Below, one piece after another: positions 24,938 through 33,517 of a stretch of 64,000 bases of DNA. Every line of letters starts with the position of its first letter. The first letter of the stretch is position 1. The stretch is from an uncultured Oscillospiraceae bacterium (GTDB taxonomy: Bacteria > Bacillota > Clostridia > Oscillospirales > Oscillospiraceae). Both the position numbers and the translations under genes were made by a program. The DNA lies in NCBI GenBank assembly GCA_910587645.1, contig CAJUNA010000020.1, positions 1 to 64,000 on the forward strand, given 5' to 3'. The notes beneath the pieces were generated by a model that worked only from the letters and a program-made list of their open reading frames with translations, was not told where the DNA came from and made no database searches.

Positions 24938-24972
24938 AAAATCGTACGAACTTTCATAGTTCGTACGATTTT
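24938..24972. promoter_or_regulatory. Perfect 15-bp inverted repeat between the regulator and ABC genes
   Basis: AAAATCGTACGAACT (24938-24952) and its complement (24958-24972) enclose TTCAT. It could be a weak terminator since it ends in TTTT, but its core ATCGTAC is shared with the direct repeats upstream of the operon (21918 and 21939), so an operator for the PocR-AraC regulator controlling the ABC genes is equally likely. Confidence 0.5.
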
Positions 24973-25101
24973 CCTATATTGCGAACTCTGGTTACTATAA
25001 AACAACAGAATAAACAAGTATACTAAATCCATGAGCGATGATTTTGTGAGAAATTCCCACGGCTTCGCTCTTGCATTTTAACAGGAAAAAGGAGAATGAA
25101 G

Positions 25102-26415
25102 ATGAAGAAGTTTCTTGCACTGCTGCTGGCCCTGGTTATGGTCATGGCCCTGGCTGCCTGCGGCAACAAAAACGACACGCCCCCCGCTGCGGATAATCCC
25201 CCCGCAAACGCCGATACCCCCAAGGATGATACCCCCAGCACCTCGGATCCCGCTCCCTCCGGAGAGAAGATCGACATTAACGTGATCGCCGCCCAGTACG
25301 GCCAGAACACCACCCAGTGGTGGGCTGATTTCCAGAGCGAGTTCAACAAGACCTATGAGAATATCAACCTGACTGTGGAAGTCGTCTCCTGGAACGACAT
25401 CTACACCGTGGTCAACACCCGCGTGTCCAACCAGCAGGCTCCCGACATCCTGAACATCGACGTGTTTGCCGATTACCAGGCCGATGACCTGCTGCTCCCC
25501 GCCAAGGATTTCGTCTCTGAGGAGACCTATGCCAAGATGTATCCCGCTTTCCTGGACCAGTCCGTGGTAGACGGCACCGTCTGGGCGATCCCCGACCTGG
25601 CTTCTGCCCGCGCTATGTACTATAACGTGGACATCCTGGAAGCTGCCGGCGTGGAAGTCCCCACTACCTGGGATGAGCTGAAAGCCGCCTGCGAGAAGAT
25701 CAAGGAATATGATCCTGAGATCTATCCCTGGGGCATCGACATGACCACCGATGAAGGCCAGGCTGCGTTCGCTTACTACATCTGGAACAACGGCGGCGAC
25801 TTCACCGATGCTGACGGCAACTGGACTCTTAACAGTGCTGAGAACGTGGAAGCCATTGAGTACGCCATCAGCCTGGTGAAGGACGGCCTTACCAACTCCG
25901 ACCCCGCCACCGATACCCGTTATGACCTCCAGGATATGTTCGGTACCGGCAAGGTGGCCATGATGATCGGCCCCAACAGCATCCCCACTTACATCCAGGA
26001 GGGCGGCAGCACCATTAACTACGCTTTCGCCGCCATCCCCACCAACGGCGGCAACCCCTCCGTCTCCGCCGGCGTTATGGACCGCTTCATGTGCTTCGAC
26101 AACAACCACTCCCCGGAGAAGCTGGAGGCCATCAAGACCTTCTTCGACTTCTTCTATGATGATACCCGCTACTCCGACTGGGTGCTGATGGAAGGCTTCC
26201 TGCCCGCCACCTCCGCCGGCGGTGAGATCGTTGCTTCCTCCGATCCCAGCATGGCTCCCTGGGTGGACATCGTTGGCTCCTGCAAGTTCTATCCCACCGC
26301 CAAGTCTGAGTGGGCGGACGTGAAGCAGGGCGTCATCAACGTTGAGCAGCAAGCACTGCTGGGCGGCAACGTCCAGGAGCTGCTGGACGGTCTCCAGAGC
26401 GAGATTGCCGGCTAA
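25102..26415 (+). CDS. Extracellular sugar-binding lipoprotein of the second ABC importer
   Basis: A 437-residue family 1-type solute-binding protein. The lipobox LAAC follows an N-terminal hydrophobic stretch, then comes an Asp/Pro/Thr linker and the binding domain with the usual signatures (VPTTWDELKAACEKI, FGTGKVAMMIGPN). The ATG at 25102 is favoured over one at 25096 because AAAGGAG (25088-25094) leaves seven bases to the former. It heads the binding-protein/permease/permease unit that follows the AraC regulator. Based on the neighbouring NahK-like kinase, it likely binds an N-acetylhexosamine or an oligosaccharide that contains one; that is an inference. Confidence 0.9.
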   Translation: MKKFLALLLALVMVMALAACGNKNDTPPAADNPPANADTPKDDTPSTSDPAPSGEKIDINVIAAQYGQNTTQWWADFQSEFNKTYENINLTVEVVSWNDIYTVVNTRVSNQQAPDILNIDVFADYQADDLLLPAKDFVSEETYAKMYPAFLDQSVVDGTVWAIPDLASARAMYYNVDILEAAGVEVPTTWDELKAACEKIKEYDPEIYPWGIDMTTDEGQAAFAYYIWNNGGDFTDADGNWTLNSAENVEAIEYAISLVKDGLTNSDPATDTRYDLQDMFGTGKVAMMIGPNSIPTYIQEGGSTINYAFAAIPTNGGNPSVSAGVMDRFMCFDNNHSPEKLEAIKTFFDFFYDDTRYSDWVLMEGFLPATSAGGEIVASSDPSMAPWVDIVGSCKFYPTAKSEWADVKQGVINVEQQALLGGNVQELLDGLQSEIAG

Positions 26416-26537
26416 TCCTGCGGCCGCATTTCCCCATAATATAGGCAAAAGCCTGCGGGCCGGGCCGCTTTGGCTCGGCCCGCGCGGTTTCCAACGGATT
26501 TGAGAGAGATTGATTGAGAGAACAGGGAGGTGTTCCC

Positions 26538-27509
26538 GTGAGTAAGTCTGCCCCTGCCGCCCCCGTGAAGCAGAAAACCGCCGTCCCCGCGAAGCAAAAC
26601 TCGCTGAAAAGAAGGCCACGCTCCGCCGGAGCAAAGGCCCTGCGCAGGATCGAGCCATATCTCTGGATTGCGCCCAGCATGATCCTGATGGCAGTATTTA
26701 TCCTGATCCCCATTATTTCCGTGTTCCAGATGTCCATGAGCGACGTCAGCAAGGCGGGAAAGATCAAGGGGTTCAACGGCATTGCCAATTTTACGAAGGT
26801 TATCAACGGCTCCGCTTTCAGCCTGGTGCTGAAGAACACCCTGGTTTGGACGGTGGCGGTGGTGGTGCTGTCCACCATTTTAGGCTTTGTGCTGGCGCTG
26901 ATTCTTAACAACCAGTTCAAGGGCCGCAAGATCGCCCGCGCCATTGTGGTATTCCCCTGGGCCACTACGCTGGTCATCCAGGCCAGCGCGTGGAACTTTA
27001 TTATCAACACCGACTACGGTACGCTGAACACGCTGCTGATTAAGCTGGGGATCCTCCAGCAGGGCATGAACTGGACGCCGACGCCGGAAGCGTACTTCGC
27101 CTGGGAAATCGCCTGCGGCATCTTCGTCACCATACCCTTTGTCACCTTCTGCGTCCTGTCCGGACTGCAAAGCATTGACACAAGCTTCTACGAGGCTGCC
27201 ACCGTGGACGGCGCCAACTACTGGCAGAAGCTCTTTAAGATTACCCTGCCGCTGGTGAAGTCCTCCCTGACGGTGAGCACCGTGCTGAACATCATTTACG
27301 TATTCAACTCCTTCCCTATCATTTGGACTATGACCAAGGGCGACCCGGCCAACCATACGGACACCCTTGTCACATACCTCTACAAGCTGGCGTTCTACAA
27401 CGGGCGCCAGGGCGAGGCGGCGGCAGTATCCGTGATTGGCTTCCTTATCCTGCTGCTGTGCGCCAGCGTTTACATGATCTACACCCTGCGGAAAGGAGAT
27501 GACATGTGA
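26538..27509 (+). CDS. Sugar ABC transporter permease (MalF-type)
   Basis: A 323-residue membrane subunit of the CUT1 family with a long basic cytoplasmic N-terminus and six helices. The EAA loop is YEAATVDGANYWQKLFKI. The GTG at 26538 is chosen because GGGAGG ends seven bases before it. It ends overlapping the next permease gene, so the two are translationally coupled. The Lys/Ala/Pro-rich N-terminal tail before the first helix (about 35 residues) is longer than average for the family. Confidence 0.92.
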   Translation: MSKSAPAAPVKQKTAVPAKQNSLKRRPRSAGAKALRRIEPYLWIAPSMILMAVFILIPIISVFQMSMSDVSKAGKIKGFNGIANFTKVINGSAFSLVLKNTLVWTVAVVVLSTILGFVLALILNNQFKGRKIARAIVVFPWATTLVIQASAWNFIINTDYGTLNTLLIKLGILQQGMNWTPTPEAYFAWEIACGIFVTIPFVTFCVLSGLQSIDTSFYEAATVDGANYWQKLFKITLPLVKSSLTVSTVLNIIYVFNSFPIIWTMTKGDPANHTDTLVTYLYKLAFYNGRQGEAAAVSVIGFLILLLCASVYMIYTLRKGDDM

Positions 27510-28369
27510 TGAATGAAGCCGCTGTGAAAAAGCCCGTTTCCGTGAAGAAGACGATTTTGCGGGTGCTGCTGTACTTTGTGGTGCTGGACGTGTGCATTAT
27601 CACATTGTATCCCTACTTTGCCATGCTGTGTACGGCGCTGAAAAGCCGGGTAGAGATTTTCTCCCCCAACGGCACCATTCTGCCCATCACGGCCCTGTGG
27701 TCCAACTTTATTGACATCTGGTCCCGGGCGCCGATGGCGAAGTATCTCCTGAATTCCATCCTGATTGCCGGTGGGTCCACCCTGATCGCCATGCTGTGCG
27801 GCATCCCCGCCGCTTACGCGCTGGCCCGCATGAGGTTCAAGGGCCAGACAGCGTTCTTAGGATTTGTGATTGTCTCCCAGATGTTCGCGCCGGTGGTGCT
27901 TTTGATTGGTATTTACAAGGTTATGATGACCTTAGGCCTGACGGACAGCATTTTGGGATTAATTTTCATCAATGCGGCCTTCAACCAGGCCTTCACCATT
28001 TGGCTCTTACGGGGAACCTTCATGGGCATCTCCGCTGAAATGGAGCAGGCCGCCACCATTGACGGCTGCAACCGGCTGCAATCCATGCTGCGGGTGCTGC
28101 TGCCGGTTGCCGCGCCGGGCATTGTGACCACGCTGATTTTTATTTTCATCAACGCCTGGAACGAATACACAGTAGCCCTGTGCCTGATTTCCACAGATAC
28201 CAATAAGCCTCTGACTGTAGGTATCAACATCTTCAACGGCTACAACATGATTGAGTGGCAATATCTGTTTGCCGCCTCCATCTTCGCCATTATTCCGGTT
28301 GTCATTATGTTCATGACGATTGAGAAGAACCTGGTCAGCGGATTGGCGTCCGGCGGTGTGAAGGGATAA
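27509..28369 (+). CDS. Sugar ABC transporter permease (MalG-type)
   Basis: A 286-residue second membrane subunit, six helices, with the EAA loop reading MEQAATIDGCNRLQSMLRV followed by LPVAAPGI. The first codon overlaps the previous stop (TGATG); an in-frame GTG at 27506 is an alternative. AAGGAG at 27492-27497 serves either. No ATPase gene follows, so a shared MsmX-type ATPase elsewhere is expected. The operon ends at a strong terminator. Confidence 0.92.
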   Translation: MNEAAVKKPVSVKKTILRVLLYFVVLDVCIITLYPYFAMLCTALKSRVEIFSPNGTILPITALWSNFIDIWSRAPMAKYLLNSILIAGGSTLIAMLCGIPAAYALARMRFKGQTAFLGFVIVSQMFAPVVLLIGIYKVMMTLGLTDSILGLIFINAAFNQAFTIWLLRGTFMGISAEMEQAATIDGCNRLQSMLRVLLPVAAPGIVTTLIFIFINAWNEYTVALCLISTDTNKPLTVGINIFNGYNMIEWQYLFAASIFAIIPVVIMFMTIEKNLVSGLASGGVKG

Positions 28370-28409
28370 TGCGATTCCCCAATGAGGAGAGCAATACCGC
28401 TTCGATGAT

Positions 28410-28448
28410 AAAAGCCGCCAGGAAATCTTAGATTTCCAGGCGGCTTTT
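28410..28448. terminator. Bidirectional terminator after the NahK-like/ABC operon
   Basis: An 18-bp stem with one mismatch (AAAAGCCGCCAGGAAATC with GATTTCCAGGCGGCTTTT) and a 3-base loop, lying between converging genes. Confidence 0.9.
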
Positions 28449-28463
28449 ACGTACAATTTCCAG

Positions 28464-30233
28464 TTAACCCATGCGCTCCTTTGTGATGGCGAACTGGGCG
28501 CGGTAACCGTCGAAGGCATTGCGGAAGAAAGCGTCTCCCCCGGTTTTCAGCGCGTTCAGGTACTCATGGGCCTGATAGGCGTTCAGAGCGGTTTCGATCT
28601 GGGCCACGGCGATATTGGAGCAGTGGTCGCTGACGCGTTCGCAGTTGGTCAGCAGGTCGCTGAGGACGAAGCCCATTTCAATGGTGCAGTGGCCTTTTTG
28701 CAGCCGGGCAATATGGTTCGACTTAATATCCGCCACGATGCCGTCAATAACCTGTTCCAGCGGTTCTACCTTGGCAGCTAGGGTTAAATCCCCCTGGGCG
28801 AAAGCCTTGGTGGTAAGGGAGAGGATTTCCTTCAGTGCCCCCGTCAGCACATGCAGCTCCTCGCTGGCGGAGCCGGAGAACTTGATCCCCTTTTCGTTGA
28901 TCTCTTGGGCGGCTTTCAGCAAGTTCACCGCATGGTCGCCGATACGTTCAAAGTCACCGATGGTGTGGAGCTGCTTAGAGATATTGCGGCTGTCCTCATC
29001 GGAGAGGGCCTTGCCGCTCAGGCGGACCAGGAGCGTACCGAGCTGGTCCTCGTAGAGGTCCAGCCTGTCCTCGTCCTTAATGACCTCTGCGGCGGTTTTC
29101 TCGTCAAACTTTTCCAGCAGGGTCAGGGCGCGGAGGATAGTTTCTTCCGCAAGGCGGGCCATATCCACCGTTTTATTGGCGCATTCCGCGATAGCCACCG
29201 AAGGGGTAGCCAGCAGGCGTTCGTCCACGAAGGCGAATTTTTCCTCTTTTTCGCTCTGCTCCTCCTTGACCACCAGGTAGGCCAGCTTTTCCAACTGCCG
29301 GGTGAAAGGCAGGAGCAGGAGGGTGGTGGCGATGTTGAAAATGCTGTGAACCATGGCGACCCCCGCAGGGCCGATGGCGGCGTCCATAAAGGCGTAGTGG
29401 AAGAACAGGTCGCTGCCGTAAAACGCTGCCAGGCACACCGCTGTGCCGATCAGGTTGAAGGAAATATGGATGACGGACACCCGGCGGGCGTTGCGGTTGA
29501 CGCCGATGCTGCTGAGCAGGGCGGTGACGCAGGTGCCGATATTCTGTCCCATGATAATGGGCAGCGCCATACCGTAGGTGATGCCGCCCGTAAGGGAGAG
29601 GGCCTGTAGGATACCCACCGAGGCGGCGGAGGACTGGATCACGCCGGTAAACACCGCGCCCACCACAACGCCCAGGAAGGGGTTGGTGAAAGCGGTGAGG
29701 ATGGCGGAAAATTCCGGCATATCTGCCAGGGGGCTCATAGCGTTTTTCATCAGCTCCATGCCGGTCATCAGCACCGCGAAGCCCACCATAATAGAACCGG
29801 CGCTGCGAACCCTGGTCTTCTTGGAGGACATGGTCATAATGACGCCTGCCAAGGCCACCACAGGGGAAAAGACCTCCGGCTTCAGCAGCCGCAGCCAGAT
29901 GGTGCTGCTCTCGATCCCGGAGAGGGAGAGAATCCACGCGGTAAGGGTAGTACCTACGTTAGACCCCATAATGATGCCCACGGTCTGCCCCAGTTCCATA
30001 ATACCGGAGTTCACCAGGCCCACCAGCATAACGGTCATAGCGGAGGAGGATTGGATAGCGATGGTAATGCCCGCGCCCAGGAGAAGGCTTTTCCACTTGC
30101 TGTCTGTCATTTTTTTTAGGAGCTGCTCCAGCCGCCCACCTGCCAGCTTCTCCAAACTAGCGGACATGGTAGACATCCCAAAGAGGAAAAAGGCCAGGCC
30201 GCCGCATAGGGTAATGATTGAAAAAATATCCAT
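28464..30233 (-). CDS. Na+/phosphate cotransporter family protein with PhoU-like domain
   Basis: A 589-residue protein of the NptA/YjbB family. The first 320 residues carry two Na/Pi-cotransporter repeats with the QSS motifs (AIQSSSAMTVMLVGLVNSG and VIQSSAASVGILQALSL), while the last 240 residues form a cytoplasmic helical PhoU-like domain. Members move phosphate with sodium; bacterial forms can export phosphate. No pho genes adjoin it. A GAGGAT ribosome site precedes the ATG at 30233. Confidence 0.92.
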   Translation of the reverse strand: MDIFSIITLCGGLAFFLFGMSTMSASLEKLAGGRLEQLLKKMTDSKWKSLLLGAGITIAIQSSSAMTVMLVGLVNSGIMELGQTVGIIMGSNVGTTLTAWILSLSGIESSTIWLRLLKPEVFSPVVALAGVIMTMSSKKTRVRSAGSIMVGFAVLMTGMELMKNAMSPLADMPEFSAILTAFTNPFLGVVVGAVFTGVIQSSAASVGILQALSLTGGITYGMALPIIMGQNIGTCVTALLSSIGVNRNARRVSVIHISFNLIGTAVCLAAFYGSDLFFHYAFMDAAIGPAGVAMVHSIFNIATTLLLLPFTRQLEKLAYLVVKEEQSEKEEKFAFVDERLLATPSVAIAECANKTVDMARLAEETILRALTLLEKFDEKTAAEVIKDEDRLDLYEDQLGTLLVRLSGKALSDEDSRNISKQLHTIGDFERIGDHAVNLLKAAQEINEKGIKFSGSASEELHVLTGALKEILSLTTKAFAQGDLTLAAKVEPLEQVIDGIVADIKSNHIARLQKGHCTIEMGFVLSDLLTNCERVSDHCSNIAVAQIETALNAYQAHEYLNALKTGGDAFFRNAFDGYRAQFAITKERMG

Positions 30234-30409
30234 AGGGTAATTATCCTCATTTCTTTATCCGGGCGGTTATCTATTAAAATGCCCGTAAATTCCCACTTTA
30301 CTTATATCATAGCATTTGGAAGGATTTTCCGCAAGTGGTTTTCGGAATTTTCCGGAAAATCCCGGGAATTTTTCTCTGCCCACAGGGTGGGCTGGAGCCG
30401 CATTTCCCC

Positions 30410-30438
30410 TTGACTGCGGCGGGCTGGGAATTTATAAT
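30410..30438 (+). promoter_or_regulatory. Sigma-A promoter of the pdxY-like/recG operon
   Basis: TTGACT (30410-30415), 17-base spacer, TATAAT (30433-30438); very close to consensus, 33 bases before the GTG start. Confidence 0.85.
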
Positions 30439-30470
30439 AAGCACAAATATGAAGAGGGGAGGGGACTGCC

Positions 30471-31313
30471 GTGTCCGTACCCAAAGTAGCCGCTGTCCAT
30501 GACCTGAGCGCCTACGGACGCTGTTCGCTGACCATCATACTGCCAACCCTTGCCGCCATGGGAGTCCAGTGCTGCCCGGTACTGACGGCGTACCTCTCTA
30601 CCCACACCGGCGGCTTCCAGGGCAACACTTTCCTGGATCTGACGGATCAGATGGGGCCGCTGACTTCCCATTGGAAGCGCCTGGACCTGGCCTTTGACGG
30701 CATTTACACCGGATTCATGGGTTCCGCCGCGCAGTTGGAGCGGACGGCGGATTTCATCCGGGCTTTTCAGTCTCCGGGCTGTCCCGTCATCATTGACCCT
30801 GTCATGGGCGACCACGGAAAGCCGTACCGCACTTACACAACGGAAATGTGCCAAAAGATGGAAAAATTAACCGCTCTGGCGGATATAATTACCCCTAACC
30901 GCACAGAAGCGGCAATTTTGCTGGGCGTAGGCTACGCTGCCCTCCGTCTGGACAGTGAACCGGAAAGCTGCCGCTGGGCGGAGCGCCTGAGCGCAAACGG
31001 AATCCGTTCCGTTGTATTGAAGGGCGTATCCCTGCGCCCGGGCCGTATAGGGGCCGTCTGCTTCGACCGTGAGACAGGCTGTACAGGGTTTGTAGATGCC
31101 CCCCAGATGCCCGGCCAATTCCACGGCACAGGCGACCTGTTTGCCAGCGTATTAACCGGCGCGTTAGTCCGGAAATGGTCTTTAATAGACGCGGCAAGGC
31201 TGGCGGCGGAGTTTACCAGCCTGTGCGCCAAAGCCCAAGGAACGCCCTGCCGGGAGGGGTTGGATTTTGAACCGCAGCTCTGGCAGCTGGGGCGGAGGAT
31301 GGCTCATGCCTGA
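30471..31313 (+). CDS. Pyridoxamine kinase (PdxY-like)
   Basis: A 280-residue ribokinase-fold enzyme. The N-terminal VHDLSAYGRCSLT segment, the DPVMGDHGK motif and the anion-hole/catalytic GTGDLFAS motif are those of PdxY-type pyridoxal/pyridoxamine kinases and distinguish it from ThiD less sharply. It would phosphorylate B6 vitamers during salvage. The GTG at 30471 is chosen because a run of GAGGGGAGGGG precedes it and the protein begins to match the family there. It overlaps the recG start by 8 bases. Confidence 0.85.
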   Translation: MSVPKVAAVHDLSAYGRCSLTIILPTLAAMGVQCCPVLTAYLSTHTGGFQGNTFLDLTDQMGPLTSHWKRLDLAFDGIYTGFMGSAAQLERTADFIRAFQSPGCPVIIDPVMGDHGKPYRTYTTEMCQKMEKLTALADIITPNRTEAAILLGVGYAALRLDSEPESCRWAERLSANGIRSVVLKGVSLRPGRIGAVCFDRETGCTGFVDAPQMPGQFHGTGDLFASVLTGALVRKWSLIDAARLAAEFTSLCAKAQGTPCREGLDFEPQLWQLGRRMAHA

Positions 31314-33354
31314 GCTGACCACCAACGTCCGCTATGTCAAGGGTATTGGGGAACAGCGGGCTAAGAGCTTGGAAAAGCTGAATATAACTACGCTCCGGGA
31401 TCTGATTTCGTATTTTCCCCGGGCTTACGATGACCGCCGGATCTACAAAAAGATAGCGGATTTGGCAGAGGGTGAACCCGCTTGTGTGGAAGCTCTCGTT
31501 GCGGCCCCGCCCACCCTCAACCGCATCCGCGCCGGCCTGGAATTGGTAAAGCTGCGGGTGGTAGATGAAACCGGCGCGTTAGACATCACGTTTTTTAATC
31601 AAGCCTACATGCGCGACAACCTCCAAGCTGGGGAGACCTACACTTTTTTCGGCAAACCCGAAGGGGTGGGCCGCAAAAAATCCATGGCGAACCCCATCGT
31701 GGAGCGGGAAGGCTCCCGTCTTATGACAGGCCGCATTATGCCCATTTATCCCCTTACCGCCGGCATCAGCCAGCTCACATTGGTTAAGGCGGTGGAGCAG
31801 GGGCTTGCCGCCTGCCAGAAGCTTCTGCCGGATCCTCTGCCGGACGAGATCCGGCGGGAGCACCAGCTCTGCCATATCGGCTACGCTTATGAGCAGATAC
31901 ACTTCCCTTCCAGTGAAGAGACCCTGGCGATTGCCCGCCGCCGTTTGGTATTTGAGGAATTGTTTTTGTTAGCCATTGGCTTAAAACGCCTGCGGGGCAG
32001 GCGGGATGAACTGTCCTGCCAGCCTTGGGAAAAAACTGACCTCACAGACTTCACCGCCGCCCTGTCCTTCGAGCTTACCGGCGCGCAGAAACGAGCCATT
32101 GAGGACGTTCGTGCCGGCTTGTCCTCTGGCCGCCCCATGAACCGTCTGGTGCAGGGGGATGTAGGCAGCGGCAAGACCATGGTTGCCGCCGCCGCGCTGG
32201 TCTGCGCGGCGCAAAATGGCAAGCAGGCCGCCCTGATGGCGCCAACGGAGATTTTGGCGGAGCAGCATTATAATGGGCTGGGGCCGCTTCTGGAGAAATT
32301 GGGTATTCGGGCCGCGCTTCTCACTGGGGGTATGGGGGCGAAGGCCCGCCGTGCGGTTCTCTCCGGGCTGGCGGACGGCAAGATCCAGGCCGCTATTGGA
32401 ACCCACGCCCTTATTAGCGGCGATGTGGCCTATCGGGACTTGGGGCTGGTGGTGACGGATGAACAGCACCGTTTTGGCGTGGGCCAGCGTTCCGCCTTGG
32501 CGGCGAAGGGGGAGAGACCCCATTTACTGGTGATGTCCGCCACGCCGATTCCCCGTACGTTGGCTTTGATGATTTATGGCGACCTGGATGTTTCTATAAT
32601 TGACGAGCTTCCTCCCGGGCGGCAGAAGATCGATACCTTTGCCGTTCCCGGCAGTTACCACCCCCGGATTTACAGGTTCCTGGAGAAACAGATAGGGGAA
32701 GGCCGTCAGGCGTATATGATCTGCTCGATGGTAGAGGAGAACGGCCAGATTCCCGATGACCGCAAGGCCGCCGTAGCGTATGCGGAGGACTTGCAGGAAA
32801 AGGTGTTTCCCCATTTGAAGGTGGCGTGTGTCCATGGCCGCATGAAGCCCAGGGAGAAGGAAAAGGTAATGGCTGCCTTTGCCGGCGGTGAGATACAGAT
32901 TTTGGTATCCACCACTGTAGTAGAGGTTGGCGTAGATGTTCCTAACGCCACAGTAATGGTTGTTGAGGACGCGGACCGCTTTGGGCTCAGCCAGCTTCAT
33001 CAGCTTCGCGGCCGGGTAGGCCGGGGCATGCATAAATCCTATTGTATCCTGATTTCGGACAACCGCAGTGAGGAAGCCCGCGCCCGCCTTAAGGTTATGA
33101 CGCGCACTGGGAATGGGTTTGAAATTGCGGAAGAGGATCTCCGCCTGCGCGGCCCTGGCGATTTTTTTGGCCAGCGCCAGCACGGCCTTCCGGCCTTAAA
33201 GGTTGCCGATTTGACCTGCGACATGGCCCTTTTAAAGGAAGCCCAGGCTGCCGCCTTTGCCCTCCTCTCCCGCGACCCCGGGCTGGGTTCCTGCCCGGAG
33301 ACCGCTGCCCGGGTGGAAGAGATGTTTGCGGCGAATTCGGGGGCGATGAATTGA
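31306..33354 (+). CDS. recG: ATP-dependent DNA helicase RecG
   Basis: RecG remodels stalled replication forks and branch-migrates Holliday junctions. The 682-residue product has the N-terminal wedge (OB-fold) domain, a helicase core with Walker A GDVGSGKT, DEQH box, SATPIPRTLAL motif III and the C-terminal QxxGRxGR motif (QLRGRVGRGMHKSYC), then the TRG-type segment and the DFFGQRQHG region. The ATG at 31306 overlaps the end of the kinase gene and has GGAGG before it. Promoter is that upstream of the kinase gene. Confidence 0.96.
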   Translation: MPELTTNVRYVKGIGEQRAKSLEKLNITTLRDLISYFPRAYDDRRIYKKIADLAEGEPACVEALVAAPPTLNRIRAGLELVKLRVVDETGALDITFFNQAYMRDNLQAGETYTFFGKPEGVGRKKSMANPIVEREGSRLMTGRIMPIYPLTAGISQLTLVKAVEQGLAACQKLLPDPLPDEIRREHQLCHIGYAYEQIHFPSSEETLAIARRRLVFEELFLLAIGLKRLRGRRDELSCQPWEKTDLTDFTAALSFELTGAQKRAIEDVRAGLSSGRPMNRLVQGDVGSGKTMVAAAALVCAAQNGKQAALMAPTEILAEQHYNGLGPLLEKLGIRAALLTGGMGAKARRAVLSGLADGKIQAAIGTHALISGDVAYRDLGLVVTDEQHRFGVGQRSALAAKGERPHLLVMSATPIPRTLALMIYGDLDVSIIDELPPGRQKIDTFAVPGSYHPRIYRFLEKQIGEGRQAYMICSMVEENGQIPDDRKAAVAYAEDLQEKVFPHLKVACVHGRMKPREKEKVMAAFAGGEIQILVSTTVVEVGVDVPNATVMVVEDADRFGLSQLHQLRGRVGRGMHKSYCILISDNRSEEARARLKVMTRTGNGFEIAEEDLRLRGPGDFFGQRQHGLPALKVADLTCDMALLKEAQAAAFALLSRDPGLGSCPETAARVEEMFAANSGAMN

Positions 33355-33517
33355 CACGGGGAGGGCCCTCTTTTCTTTATTCACAGAGAAGGGGACCAAA
33401 GGAAAGTCTTTTTATACGCCCGACAGACCGGGAGGGTGGCGTTCTGACTGGAAAAACAATCTGTGCAAATAGATTGTGATAAATTATGGATTTTTACTTT
33501 AAAAAGGAGACATTACT

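Noticed and set aside
24938..24972. 15-bp palindrome considered as a transposon end or attachment site
   Set aside because: No repeat partner or mobile gene lies nearby, while the same ATCGTAC core occurs at the operon promoter, so a regulatory site is more likely.
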